Source of the DNA: Paraburkholderia sp. UYCP14C | Lineage (GTDB): Bacteria; Pseudomonadota; Gammaproteobacteria; Burkholderiales; Burkholderiaceae | DNA: 64,000 nt | Direction: 5' to 3' | Assembly (NCBI RefSeq): GCF_004197395.1 | Contig: NZ_SELS01000028.1 | Span: forward strand, 38,128 to 102,127 | Shown: positions 16,447-25,324 of the stretch, piece after piece | How positions within the stretch are numbered: the stretch's first letter is position 1 | Layout: every line of letters begins with the position of its first letter | Notes under the pieces: generated by a model | Told to the model about the DNA's origin: nothing | Database searches by the model: none | What the model saw: only the letters and a program-made list of their open reading frames with translations | Position numbers and translations under genes: made by a program

Positions 16447-17778
16447 ATGAGCACCGTCAAAATATTCCTCAGTCACACGTCGGAGTTCGTCAACATTGCG
16501 CGAAGCTTGAAATGGTCAATCCTGGCTCTGGCGTCTCCGGATTCCGTTGAGGTGAAGCTGAGCGAAGAAATGCAGGGCGGCGCCAACTGGCGGGTGTGGA
16601 TCGAGCAGAACACCCGCGAGACCGACGCCTTCGTATTCCTGTATCCACGCGCTGATATCGACAACGGCTGGCCAGCCTATGAACTCGCGCGTTTCACGGA
16701 AAATTGCGAAAAGCCGGTGATATGGATACGCAATCTTGAACTGCAAAAGCTGCCAGGCATGTTCGAGCAGTATCAGTCTTACCCGGCAACGGAAGAGGGC
16801 ATTCTGAAATTCTTTAGTGAGGTCTTCGCGAAAGGATTGTTCACTCACGGTGAACCTCTAAATGCGGAAGTGGATGACATCGGTTCCAAGTCCCATAAGA
16901 GCGCGGTAGACGCCGCTTGCGAACTGGCAGAAGCCTTTGCCGATACGTTGATCAAACCAAAGTACTACACGAGGCGAATCCTGATCTCCCTTGCCTATGA
17001 CAGGAACCGAAAGTTCGATCCGGAGCAGTCGAAGGTCACGGGAAACGAAGATGGCATGAAGATGCTGGGCATGAGCGCTGACGCCACGCTCAGTTGGTCT
17101 GCTGTATCGGAGATGTTCGGGGACCAGGTCGAATGGCCTCGTGAACTGGAGACGGAGTTTGCATCGATAGTGGCAGGGGCGCTACCTCCTCACCTTTCGC
17201 CATTCGCGACCGAGCAAGGAATTTTCATCCCGATCATAGCGAAGTGCGAAGTCGCGCAGTCACAGCTTCGCCGCGTCGCCGTGCTGTTTGTCGAAGCGAA
17301 TAGCCAGAAGCTTCGGCCGATGTTCGAATGGCAAATGCCGACGGCGATGCCCGGTCAACTTGCGTCGTTCGTTCAGCTTGTGAGGCTGATGCTGAGAGTG
17401 CGCTACGACATCCTCGACCCGAAGTACCAGGAGACGAGATTCCAGTCACCGTCGCAGGAAATGTGTCTCTCGCTGTGCGACGCGGCCCTTACCGAGTACA
17501 AGACCGTGCGTGAGGAATCCAGAAAGATCGGCATTTCGGGGGTGTCGGCTTTTCAGATGCTATTTGACAAATCGCTATGGGATAAGCTGGACGCAGCGGC
17601 CGACGAGTATGCGACCCACACCAAGGCATTGAAGGCGTATCCCGAGAAGCTAAAGACCGCCGAAGCGGACTTCGATCATGCCGCTGCGCTCGCCCACGTG
17701 TTGCAGGGGCTTCGGGAGAACAACGCGCATTGGCTCGCGGCGGCGGCTGCTCAATTTGCGTTGTTCGAATGGAGATAA
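16447..17778 (+). CDS. TIR-domain protein with unrecognised C-terminal region
   Basis: The 443-residue protein begins with a TIR domain over about residues 3-130: KIFLSHTSEF (strand A), LKWSILAL, then DAFVFLYPRADIDNGWPAYEL. Trp75 and Glu79 form the W-x-x-x-E-L pattern in which the glutamate is the catalytic residue of NAD-cleaving TIR enzymes. Residues about 150-443 match nothing I know. They include a possible alpha/beta sensor core (RRILISLAYDRNRKF, IFIPIIAKCEV, RVAVLFVEANSQKL) and a helical, charged C-terminus. GC content is lower than the neighbours and there is no partner gene. Prokaryotic TIR enzymes often act in antiphage defence; that role here is inference. Start chosen at ATG with AAGGAG 5-6 bp upstream. 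Confidence 0.78.
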   Translation: MSTVKIFLSHTSEFVNIARSLKWSILALASPDSVEVKLSEEMQGGANWRVWIEQNTRETDAFVFLYPRADIDNGWPAYELARFTENCEKPVIWIRNLELQKLPGMFEQYQSYPATEEGILKFFSEVFAKGLFTHGEPLNAEVDDIGSKSHKSAVDAACELAEAFADTLIKPKYYTRRILISLAYDRNRKFDPEQSKVTGNEDGMKMLGMSADATLSWSAVSEMFGDQVEWPRELETEFASIVAGALPPHLSPFATEQGIFIPIIAKCEVAQSQLRRVAVLFVEANSQKLRPMFEWQMPTAMPGQLASFVQLVRLMLRVRYDILDPKYQETRFQSPSQEMCLSLCDAALTEYKTVREESRKIGISGVSAFQMLFDKSLWDKLDAAADEYATHTKALKAYPEKLKTAEADFDHAAALAHVLQGLRENNAHWLAAAAAQFALFEWR

Positions 17779-17785
17779 TACTAGG

Positions 17786-17799
17786 TGTCCACGTGGACA
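17786..17799. repeat. 14-bp perfect palindrome after the TIR gene
   Basis: TGTCCACGTGGACA starts 8 bp after the TIR stop codon, between it and the convergent NTF2-like gene. It could be a short bidirectional terminator stem or a protein site; no T-run follows. Confidence 0.55.
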
Positions 17800-17885
17800 T
17801 TTGGCATCTGTGAGTCACGAGCCTGATGCCAGGGGGCAATAACTGACCGCTCACAATAGGCGTGCAAGGAGTCCGTGGCGGCACC

Positions 17886-18353
17886 TCAGTCCTTCTCAGG
17901 ATACGCAATGTAACGGATGATCTTCCAGCTACCGTCAGGCTGGAGGCCGAATACATCGAGCCCGGTCTCGTCATTGGACTGTTGTTTGCCGTTCATGGTG
18001 ACGGTCGATCTCCAGGTCAAGCGCACGATCGCGAGGTCACCGGAGACAATGATCTCTTTGATTTTAAGGTCGTAATGAAGCGATTGCGTTGTGTCGGCCA
18101 GCGCATGATGGAGACGGGCACAGAGTAACGGGTAGGTCCGCTCGGGTGCGCCATAGAAATCGTAGCGAAGATCGGGAGCGAAGAGGTCGCAGATATGTGC
18201 TGCACGTCGCGCATTGAAGTCTGCCCGCCACTGAGCCAGAGCGTGACGAATGGTGCTCGCGGGATCCGTGTCGACTGGCGCTGCATTCAGCGCACAGGGG
18301 AGAGCGGTGACGATAACAGCGGCCGTGGCTATGCGGCGAATCAGTCGAGTCAT
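17886..18353 (-). CDS. Secreted NTF2/SnoaL-like protein
   Basis: The 155-residue product has a signal peptide (MTRLIRRIATAAVIVTALPCALNAAP) and a cone-shaped NTF2-like domain: STIRHALAQWRADFNARRAAHICDLFAPDLRYDFYG near residues 35-70, then DLAIVRLTWRSTVTMNGK and GLDVFGLQPDGSWKIIRYIAYPE. The pattern fits DUF4440/SnoaL-type ketosteroid-isomerase-like proteins. ATG 18353 has an AGGAG site; the longer frame from 18383 does not. Substrate unknown. It converges with the TIR gene. Confidence 0.78.
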   Translation of the reverse strand: MTRLIRRIATAAVIVTALPCALNAAPVDTDPASTIRHALAQWRADFNARRAAHICDLFAPDLRYDFYGAPERTYPLLCARLHHALADTTQSLHYDLKIKEIIVSGDLAIVRLTWRSTVTMNGKQQSNDETGLDVFGLQPDGSWKIIRYIAYPEKD

Positions 18354-18640
18354 TTGGGCTCCTCTTGGATGAATGTCGAGCACCTGTTCGGGTTCCCCGG
18401 ATAACCTTATGGCACTCTACTACTGTCGGTGCTGAAACAGCTCCCTTCACTCCGGCTCTGCAGCTTCGATGGCATCACGAACGCTGTGAGGTGCTTGAGA
18501 GGCCAGGGGCCAATGGGCGAAGTCCAATCATCTTTTGAGTGATGTATGGCATTCGCCTTGACCTCGTTTACGTCACGGTCTAAGTTGGGATGAAACAATC
18601 CCGATCGTGTGCGCGGCAGCCCGGTCACTGGAGTGGCTTC

Positions 18641-20284
18641 ATGACTTCGTTTTTAACGATTAGCCAGCGGGGTGCTTGCGGCACGCTCGCGATTCTGCTC
18701 GCGGCATGCGGCGGCAGCATCAATTCGGTCAGTCCGGTCAATCAGGCGATTCCGCCGGCGATTCAGCAGATCATGGCCAAGCCGGCTTACAAGGGTTCCA
18801 CCTGGTCGCTGCGGGTCGTCGATCTCGACTCGGGGAGCGTCGTCTACGACATGAATTCGAGCACGCCGCTGCTGATCGGCTCGGTGCGCAAGCTGTTTTC
18901 GGTCGGCGCCGCGTTGGACCAGTTGGGCGCGCAATACCAGTTCGTCACTCCCGTCTATGCACAGGGAACAGTGGACGCAACCGGTGCGCTGAACGGCAAT
19001 CTGGTCCTTGTCGCAAGCGGGGATCTCACGATGGGCGGCCGCACCAACCCCGACGGCTCGGTGGCAATCAGCAGCTTCGACCATAACGAAGCCAATTCGC
19101 TCGGCGGCGCAATACTGACGCAACCGGACCCGCTGGCGGGCTACGCTTCGCTTGCCGCACAGATTGCCGCGGCGGGTATCAAGCGGATCAACGGTGAGGT
19201 CGTCGTAGACGACCGCCTGTTTCAGCCATTCGTTTTTCGTGGCGAATTCGCCGTGCGGCCGATCTTCGTCAACGATGACGTCGTCGACGTCGTGATCGGT
19301 CAAGGTAGCCAGGGCACCGCAGCGCCGCTGAGCTCGCGCCCACTGTCGCAGGCGTTCTCGGTGCAATCGACGCTGGCCGTCGGTTCGCCCGGCTCGGAGC
19401 CGAACATCGAGTTGGCGCCCGAGTTGCCAACGTGTATTGGACAAACGGGCTGCACCGGCAGCGTCAGCGGCAACATTCCGGTGGATTTCGTTCCTCCATT
19501 GACGAATCAGTATCCATTGATTAGAACATTCCGCATCACCGATCCGTCCAGCTATGCCCGCACCGTGTTGATCGAGGCATTGCAACGCGCGGGTGTCGTG
19601 GTGTCGGCTGCAGCCGTGGAGCCCAACCCTGTGCAGATCCTGCCGGCACCCGGCACCTATGCGAGTTCGTCACGCGTCGCGCAACTGGTCTCCCCGACCT
19701 ACGCGCAATACGCGAGGTTCATTCTGAAAGTCAGCTACAACATCGGCGCAGACACGAGCCTCGTCCTGTTCGGACTCGCGAACAACGGCTCAACGACGAT
19801 ATCCGGCGCGCTCGTCGCAGAAAGCGGAGTACTGGCGAAGAAGTTCGGCGTACCGGTCGACCAGTTGCACTTCATCGACGGAAGCGGAGGAGGCGATACG
19901 ACCGCAACCGGCGTTTCGGTCACCGCGATGCTTGACGGCATGCGCGGCAGTGCGGTCTTTTCATCATATGTCGATGCATTGCCGAACCTCGGTGTCGATG
20001 GTTCGCTTGCTACCGTGACCGCCTTCGAGGCCGACCCCACACTTGCGGGCGCACAGGGGCAGGTTCATGCGAAGACCGGGACGTTCGTCGCGGCAGCGAC
20101 TGCTCCGGCTTCGGGAATCGTACTGAAGGGGCAAGCGCTGGCCGGCTACGTGGATGCGAAAAGCGGTCGGCGGCTTTCGTTCGCGCTGACCGTCAACAAT
20201 GTGCCGATCAATGGCATCCCTGACGTGGTGAACGTATTCCAGGACGAAGGAACCATCGCGGCAACGATCTGGAAACTGCAATAG
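18641..20284 (+). CDS. PBP4-type D-alanyl-D-alanine carboxypeptidase/endopeptidase, lipoprotein
   Basis: The 547-residue protein has a lipoprotein signal ending LAILLAAC (Cys23), so it is probably lipid-anchored in the envelope. Catalytic motifs of class C penicillin-binding proteins are visible: Ser81-V-R-Lys84 in LIGSVRKLFS (SxxK), SYN in KVSYNIGADTS and KTG in HAKTGTF. The long insertion between the first two motifs matches DacB. The ATG at 18641 has GGAG at 7-bp spacing; the longer frame to 18590 lacks a signal sequence. It likely trims or cleaves peptidoglycan cross-links. It stands alone between convergent or divergent neighbours. Confidence 0.88.
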   Translation: MTSFLTISQRGACGTLAILLAACGGSINSVSPVNQAIPPAIQQIMAKPAYKGSTWSLRVVDLDSGSVVYDMNSSTPLLIGSVRKLFSVGAALDQLGAQYQFVTPVYAQGTVDATGALNGNLVLVASGDLTMGGRTNPDGSVAISSFDHNEANSLGGAILTQPDPLAGYASLAAQIAAAGIKRINGEVVVDDRLFQPFVFRGEFAVRPIFVNDDVVDVVIGQGSQGTAAPLSSRPLSQAFSVQSTLAVGSPGSEPNIELAPELPTCIGQTGCTGSVSGNIPVDFVPPLTNQYPLIRTFRITDPSSYARTVLIEALQRAGVVVSAAAVEPNPVQILPAPGTYASSSRVAQLVSPTYAQYARFILKVSYNIGADTSLVLFGLANNGSTTISGALVAESGVLAKKFGVPVDQLHFIDGSGGGDTTATGVSVTAMLDGMRGSAVFSSYVDALPNLGVDGSLATVTAFEADPTLAGAQGQVHAKTGTFVAAATAPASGIVLKGQALAGYVDAKSGRRLSFALTVNNVPINGIPDVVNVFQDEGTIAATIWKLQ

Positions 20285-20415
20285 GGGAAAGGGCGGCAGC
20301 AGGTGATTCGAGTTTCGGGGAATCCTGCCTGCCGCCGGCGTGCAGTCGTAAGCACATCATCGAGATCGGTGACGAGAGCCATTGCGATAACCGTCCCCGG
20401 TGACAACGCCCCGAC

Positions 20416-20790
20416 TCAGACGTCTTCCCCGTCAGCAAATACACCGTTCTCCGGCTCCGTCTGCTCGACGTCAACGCATTGCACACGCCAGTGACCGCTG
20501 ATCAGGCTGCGGCCGCGTTCGGCGCACCACTGCACGCGGCCGATCTCGCCTTCGAACGGCCCGTCGACCTGGTTCAGATCGAGCCCCTCCAGCACGCAGA
20601 CCGGCGCCGAGCTATGCGGCGCGCACACGAGCGTATTGCCGCAATCCACATGCAACTCGCCCCATTCGGGCAACTCGAGCCCGAAATGACCTTCGCGCGA
20701 CCATTGCCGCGTGTCCTTGTCGAGCCAGAGAATGGCGAAGGCCATCGGGTTGACACGATCGAACGTGTCGAGATGAACGGTCAAACGCAT
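20416..20790 (-). CDS. DUF3564 family protein
   Basis: A 124-residue protein (MRLTVHLDTFDRVNP...) resembling a Burkholderia-restricted family I recall as DUF3564. Landmarks are AFAILWLDKDTRQWSREGHFGLELPEWGEL and WCAERGRSLISGHWRVQCVDVE. No signal peptide or membrane segment. The ATG at 20790 has GGAG 7 bp upstream. In Burkholderiaceae such genes occur with low-oxygen stress clusters, consistent with the genes that follow. Function unknown. Confidence 0.72.
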   Translation of the reverse strand: MRLTVHLDTFDRVNPMAFAILWLDKDTRQWSREGHFGLELPEWGELHVDCGNTLVCAPHSSAPVCVLEGLDLNQVDGPFEGEIGRVQWCAERGRSLISGHWRVQCVDVEQTEPENGVFADGEDV

Positions 20791-20877
20791 GACAAGTCTC
20801 CGCAACGTAAACGACTGATTCGCATTGCCGCCGACATCGCGCGTCGGCGGCGGCCCCGATGCATGCGCATCGAGTCA

Positions 20878-21204
20878 CTATTGGCTAAGTACCCATTGCA
20901 CGAGCGTGTGCGCGTCCTCCGCCGATAGCGGGCCGCCGCGCTCGGCCGCCGGCGGCATCGGCGTATCGCCCCAGTGCGCCTTGCCGCCGAGCCGCAGCTT
21001 GTGCTCGAGCATCGTCTGCGCGTTCGGCACGTTGCGATAGCGTTCGGCGATCTGCTGGAACGACGGCGCGAGAAACGGCGCATCGTGCGTATGGCAAAAC
21101 ATGCAGTGCTGCTGATCGACGAGCGCGCTCGGCTCGGGTTCGCCATAGGCGACGCCGGCGCTCAGCGCGCACACGAGCAGACAATTTCTGATTCGCGTAA
21201 TCAC
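20878..21204 (-). CDS. Small class I cytochrome c
   Basis: A 108-residue secreted c-type cytochrome: signal peptide MITRIRNCLLVCALSAGVAYG, haem motif Cys34-M-F-Cys37-His38 and a probable axial methionine in DTPMPPAAERGG, ending with an LSAEDAHTLVQWVLS helix. It starts at GTG 21204, supported by GGGAGG 7 bp upstream. It is divergent from the alcohol dehydrogenase, with an FNR-type box between them 58 bp from this start. Probable role: periplasmic electron carrier under low oxygen (inferred). Confidence 0.85.
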   Translation of the reverse strand: MITRIRNCLLVCALSAGVAYGEPEPSALVDQQHCMFCHTHDAPFLAPSFQQIAERYRNVPNAQTMLEHKLRLGGKAHWGDTPMPPAAERGGPLSAEDAHTLVQWVLSQ

Positions 21205-21261
21205 GGCACGTCCTCCCGTATCAGGAATAAGATCAGTCTACGGCCGACAAAACGGCCCTTG

Positions 21262-21275
21262 TTGACCTCGATCAA
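21262..21275. promoter_or_regulatory. Putative FNR box TTGAC-CTCG-ATCAA
   Basis: One mismatch to the FNR consensus TTGAT-N4-ATCAA. It lies in the divergent region between cytochrome c (start 21204) and the alcohol dehydrogenase (start 21397), so it could serve both. Confidence 0.72.
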
Positions 21276-21396
21276 ACGGTGCACGGCAGGGGGCGATTGC
21301 GCGACACAATGGCGCGCCTATGCTGGTGAGGCGGTGCACGCGGCGGCCGGTCACGGCGACAGCGCGGCGCCGCCCACGCGTCCGAAGGAGAACCCA

Positions 21397-22386
21397 ATGC
21401 GAGCGATGGTGTTCGACGGCAGCTCGGCGACGCTGAGCGAGCGGGTAGTGCCGGATCCGCAGCCCGGTGCCGGCGAGATCCTGATCGACGTTCATGCTTG
21501 CGGTGTGTGCCGCACGGACCTGCATCTGGTCGACCGCGAGCTGGAGCATCCGAAGCGGCCGGTGATTCCCGGTCACGAAATCGTCGGCGTGGTGGCCGGA
21601 TTGGGCGCGGGCGTCAGCGGTTTCGCGGTGGGCGAGCGGGTCGGCGTGCCATGGGTCGGGCGCACCTGCGGTCACTGCCGCTACTGTCTGTCCGCCCGCG
21701 AAAATCTCTGCGACGACGCCCGCTTCACCGGCTACACGATCGACGGCGGCTACGCCGAGCGCACGGTCGCCGATAGCCGCTACTGCTTTCATCTGCCGCC
21801 GCACTACAGCGATATCGAGGCCGCGCCGTTGCTGTGCGCGGGTCTGATCGGCTATCGCACGTTGAGCATGGCGGGCGACGCCGAACGGATCGGCATCTAC
21901 GGCTTCGGCGCGGCCGCGCATCTGGTCGCGCAGGTCGCGCGTCATCAGCAGCGCACCGTGTATGCGTTCACGCGTCCCGGCGATCACGCGGCCCAGCAAC
22001 TCGCGCTGCGCCTCGGCGCGGTCTGGGCCGGCGGCAGCGACGAGGCACCGCCCAGCGAACTCGACGCGGCGCTGCTGTTCGCGCCGGTCGGCGCACTGGT
22101 GCCGCTGGCGTTGCAGGCGGTCGCCAAAGGCGGCGTGGTGGTATGCGGCGGCATTCATATGAGCGCGATTCCGTCGTTCCCGTACGCGTTTTTGTGGGGC
22201 GAGCGACGCGTCGTGTCGGTCGCGAATCTGACCCGCGACGATGGGCTCGCGTTCATGCGCTGCGCCGCCGAGATCCGGCTCGCGATCGAGAGGACCACCT
22301 ATGCTTTGCGCGACGCCAACCGTGCGCTCGACGATCTGCGCAACGGCAGGCTGACCGGCGCGGCCGTGCTGTCGATCCGCCCGTGA
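21397..22386 (+). CDS. Zinc-dependent alcohol dehydrogenase (AdhA-like)
   Basis: A 329-residue medium-chain dehydrogenase. Catalytic-zinc residues sit in HACGVCRTDLHLV and GHEIVGVV; the structural-zinc cysteines are in RTCGHCRYCLSARENLCD. The Rossmann part starts IGIYGFGAAAHLVAQVA. The sequence resembles the one-domain zinc dehydrogenases found in anaerobically induced clusters. ATG 21397 has AAGGAG 6 bp upstream; the longer frame from 20974 reads through the opposite gene and is rejected. Likely NAD(P)H-dependent aldehyde/alcohol interconversion for redox balance without oxygen; substrate not determined. Confidence 0.87.
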   Translation: MRAMVFDGSSATLSERVVPDPQPGAGEILIDVHACGVCRTDLHLVDRELEHPKRPVIPGHEIVGVVAGLGAGVSGFAVGERVGVPWVGRTCGHCRYCLSARENLCDDARFTGYTIDGGYAERTVADSRYCFHLPPHYSDIEAAPLLCAGLIGYRTLSMAGDAERIGIYGFGAAAHLVAQVARHQQRTVYAFTRPGDHAAQQLALRLGAVWAGGSDEAPPSELDAALLFAPVGALVPLALQAVAKGGVVVCGGIHMSAIPSFPYAFLWGERRVVSVANLTRDDGLAFMRCAAEIRLAIERTTYALRDANRALDDLRNGRLTGAAVLSIRP

Positions 22387-22408
22387 TCCGCTCGCGGGCC
22401 GTTGGCGC

Positions 22409-22422
22409 TTGATGCAGATCAA
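22409..22422. promoter_or_regulatory. Putative FNR box TTGAT-GCAG-ATCAA
   Basis: Perfect match to the FNR consensus half-sites, 122 bp upstream of the tandem universal stress protein gene and just after the alcohol dehydrogenase stop. Confidence 0.78.
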
Positions 22423-22544
22423 GCCGCCCGCCGCGCCGGCGTTCATCATGTAAGTGCGAACCGTTGGGGTCGCCGTCGCCGGCCGACGCGTAGAGCGACG
22501 CGACCGACGCGCCGCCGCGCGGTGCGACGATCCGAGGAACACTG

Positions 22545-23546
22545 ATGAACACTGCTGCCGAGCGCAACACCTTCCACCGCGTGATGATCGCGTCCGCGGG
22601 CGGCACCGGACTGCCGTCCGGCACGCGCATCGCCAGGCAGTTCGCCGCCGCGGATGCGCGCTTTCGTCTCGTCGATATCGTCTGCAACCCGGCCGCGCGT
22701 TATCCGACGCTGATGCTCGGCTATCCCGACTGGTGCGAGGCGCATCGCGCGATGCTGCACGGCGCGCAGGCCGCGCTGCGCGACGCGGTGCTCGCGTTGC
22801 ACGGCATCGTCGCGGCGACCGATGCGGAGATCGTGGATCTCAGCGCGCTGCATCAGGGCGCGGCCGAAGCGCTGGCTCACACGGCGAAGCAATGGGACGC
22901 GGATCTGGTCGTGGTGGCCGCGCATTCGCGCGAACATCGCTGGGACGGCCGCATCGATCCCGAGGAACTGGTCGCGTCGATAGGGCGCCCGGTCCTGTAC
23001 ATGCCGGCGGGGTCGACCGACGCGAGCGATGCGTCGGCGGTGAGCCGCGTGCTGGTTGCGATCGACGGCAGCGACACAGCGCTCGACGCGTTGCGCACCG
23101 CGCTCGCGGTCGCGCCGCCCGACGCGCGCATCAAGGTCGTCTACGCGGCCGACGACCGGTTCGCGTGGTGCGAATGGCTGCCGTTCGAAGTCGTGTCGCA
23201 GCATCGCATCGATGTGTTGCGGCGCGGCGCGACGATGCTCGACCAAAGCGGGCGCGCGGCCGAAACCGCGTTGCTCGAGTTCGACGACGATTCCGGCGAT
23301 GCGTCGAGCGCGATTCTCGACGAAGCGCAACGCTGGCACGCGGACCTGATCGTGATGGGTTCGCACGGTATGCGCGGCGCGCCGCATCCATTGCCGGGCC
23401 ACGTGACGTCGCGCACCTTGCGCGACGCGGCGTGTCCGGTGCTCGTGTGTCCGCGCGGCGCGTCGTCGTTGCGGACGGACGCGGTGCCGCGCGGCGAGTT
23501 CGCGCAGCCCTACCCCGGCAGCGCGGGCGGGCTCATTTATCTGTAA
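22545..23546 (+). CDS. Tandem-domain universal stress protein
   Basis: A 333-residue cytosolic protein with two Usp domains. The first (about residues 10-155) lacks an obvious nucleotide loop; the second (about 165-310) has RVLVAIDGSDTALDALRTAL and IVMGSHGMRGAPHPLPGH, close to the G-x2-G-x9-G(S/T) ATP-binding motif but with His instead of Ser/Thr. The C-terminus has an extra tail ending GSAGGLIYL. It is followed 50 bp downstream by a single-domain Usp. Expected role: survival under energy or oxygen limitation. Confidence 0.83.
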   Translation: MNTAAERNTFHRVMIASAGGTGLPSGTRIARQFAAADARFRLVDIVCNPAARYPTLMLGYPDWCEAHRAMLHGAQAALRDAVLALHGIVAATDAEIVDLSALHQGAAEALAHTAKQWDADLVVVAAHSREHRWDGRIDPEELVASIGRPVLYMPAGSTDASDASAVSRVLVAIDGSDTALDALRTALAVAPPDARIKVVYAADDRFAWCEWLPFEVVSQHRIDVLRRGATMLDQSGRAAETALLEFDDDSGDASSAILDEAQRWHADLIVMGSHGMRGAPHPLPGHVTSRTLRDAACPVLVCPRGASSLRTDAVPRGEFAQPYPGSAGGLIYL

Positions 23547-23596
23547 CAGGGGCGCGTCACGCGCATTGACAAATCCAACCTCAGTGGAGAATCGGC

Positions 23597-24067
23597 ATGT
23601 ACCAGCATATCCTCGTCGCGCTCGACGGCAGCAGCTTCTCGAAACGCGCGCTGAAAGAAGCGGTGAATCTCGCCGGGTTGACGAAGGGCGTCGTGCATCC
23701 GGTCTATGTGGTCGACAAGACGCCGATCTTTTCCTATGCCGGCTATTACGATCCGATTACGCTCGTCGACGCATTGCGTAAGGACGGCCACTCGGTGCTC
23801 GACGAGGCCGAACAGGCCTGCGCCGCCGCCGGCGTGCCTTGCCGCCCCGAACTGATCGAGTCGGAGAGCCTGTCCGACGATGTCGCCACTATCGTGTTGC
23901 GCCACGGGGAGCAGATCCACGCCGATCTGCTCGTGCTGGGCACGCATGGTCGGCGCGGCGTGCAGCGTCTGGTGATCGGCAGCGTGGCGGAGCGGGTGCT
24001 GCGTTTCTCGCGCTGTCCGGTGTTGCTGATGCGCGAGCGGAGCGCCGACGAAGCGCCCGCCGAGTAG
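23597..24067 (+). CDS. Universal stress protein UspA family
   Basis: A 156-residue single Usp domain: MYQHILVALDGSSFSKRAL (strand 1 and Asp), DLLVLGTHGRRGVQRLVIGSVAERVL with the complete G-x2-G-x9-G-S ATP-binding motif, and CPVLLMRE at the end. It has GGAG upstream at normal spacing and is probably transcribed with the tandem Usp under the perfect FNR box. It converges with the histidine kinase gene. Confidence 0.9.
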   Translation: MYQHILVALDGSSFSKRALKEAVNLAGLTKGVVHPVYVVDKTPIFSYAGYYDPITLVDALRKDGHSVLDEAEQACAAAGVPCRPELIESESLSDDVATIVLRHGEQIHADLLVLGTHGRRGVQRLVIGSVAERVLRFSRCPVLLMRERSADEAPAE

Positions 24068-24100
24068 TCCGCGACAGCGGGGCGCGGCAGCGCGTGAGCA

Positions 24101-25201
24101 TTACACGAGCGCGTCGGCCGGTATCTGGATCGAGATCCTGAAACCATGGCCCGGCGAGCTGGTGAACGACACATTGCCGCGCAACTGGCGAACGCGTTCG
24201 CGAATGCCAAGCAAACCGAACGAATTGGTTCCCTGCGGCTGATCGAGTGCGACACCGACGCCGTCATCCTCGATATCGAGCGATACGATGGGGCCCGTGC
24301 CGGCCATCTCGATGCGTACGCGCCTCGCCTTGGCGTGCCGCGCGACGTTCGTCAACGCCTCCTGAACGATGCGAAACAGCGCTGTCGCCGCGAACTCGCC
24401 GCATACCGGCTCGGCCGGTTCGAGGTGCACGCTCGAGAGCACGTTATAGCGCTTGGTGAAGTCTTCGGCGAGCCAGTCGAGCGCGGCGGCGAGTCCGAGG
24501 TCATCGAGCAGCGGGGGCCGAAGATCGGCGGCGATGCGCCGCAGCGAAGCGGCCATCCAGTCGATCTGCTTTTGCAGTTCCTGCGTCTGCGTCGCGAGCG
24601 GCTCGGTGTCGGCCTGTTTAGTCAGCTTCGCTTCGAGCAGCACGACGCTCATTTTCAGCGCGGTCAGCCGTTGGCCGAGATCGTCGTGCAGTTCGCGCGC
24701 AATGCGTTTCTGCTCGTTTTCACGAGCGATCTGCACGTGCGTGGATACCTGATCCGCGCGTTCGAGTTCCGCGAGGCGCATGCGCTCGGTCAGGTCGCGG
24801 GTGATCTTGGCGAAGCCGAGCAACGCGCCCGACGCATCGTGCACGGCGGAAACGACCACGTTGGCCCAGAAGCGCGAGCCATCGCGACGCACGCGCCAGC
24901 CCTCGTCCTCCGCACGGCCTACGGTCGCGGCGGTTTCCAATTCGCGGGCGGGCTTGCCGGCCGCGATGTCTTCGGGGGTATAGAACTTCGAGAAGTGCTG
25001 GCCGATGATCTCTTCGGGCGTGTAGCCCTTGATGCGCTGTGCGCCGGGATTCCAGCTCGTGACACGGCCGGCGGGATCCAGCATGAAGATCGCGTAGTCC
25101 TGCACCGCTTCGATCAGCATGAAATAGCGATCCTCGACGGGCACCTCCGCCCCGGACGCCGTACCGGTGAAGCGCAAAGACTCGCCACTCGACACACTCA
25201 T
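24101..25201 (-). CDS. PAS-domain sensor histidine kinase (HisKA_3/NarL-partner class), cytosolic
   Basis: The 366-residue kinase has an N-terminal PAS domain (about 25-140: YFMLIEAVQDYAIFMLDPAGRVTSWNPGAQRIKGY, GFAKITRDLTER), then a HisKA_3 dimerisation helix with His172 in IARELHDDLGQRLTALK, and an HATPase domain with IVQEALTNVARHA, IEDDGVGV and SFGLLGIRERVRQL. No membrane segments, so the signal is probably intracellular (redox, energy or ligand). Start at ATG 25201 with GGAGG upstream. This kinase class usually pairs with NarL/LuxR regulators, but none is adjacent; the nearest receiver protein is at 26124-26531. Confidence 0.87.
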   Translation of the reverse strand: MSVSSGESLRFTGTASGAEVPVEDRYFMLIEAVQDYAIFMLDPAGRVTSWNPGAQRIKGYTPEEIIGQHFSKFYTPEDIAAGKPARELETAATVGRAEDEGWRVRRDGSRFWANVVVSAVHDASGALLGFAKITRDLTERMRLAELERADQVSTHVQIARENEQKRIARELHDDLGQRLTALKMSVVLLEAKLTKQADTEPLATQTQELQKQIDWMAASLRRIAADLRPPLLDDLGLAAALDWLAEDFTKRYNVLSSVHLEPAEPVCGEFAATALFRIVQEALTNVARHAKARRVRIEMAGTGPIVSLDIEDDGVGVALDQPQGTNSFGLLGIRERVRQLRGNVSFTSSPGHGFRISIQIPADALV

Positions 25202-25324
25202 CGCTCCTCCACGCGGTCGCGCAAGGTCGCGCACCGCATCGCACTGAGTTATATCAGGTCAGGAGCGCCGGTTCCACCCGGCATGTCCCGCGAACGAACG
25301 CGAGGCGAGCGTCGCGCCGGCCGC

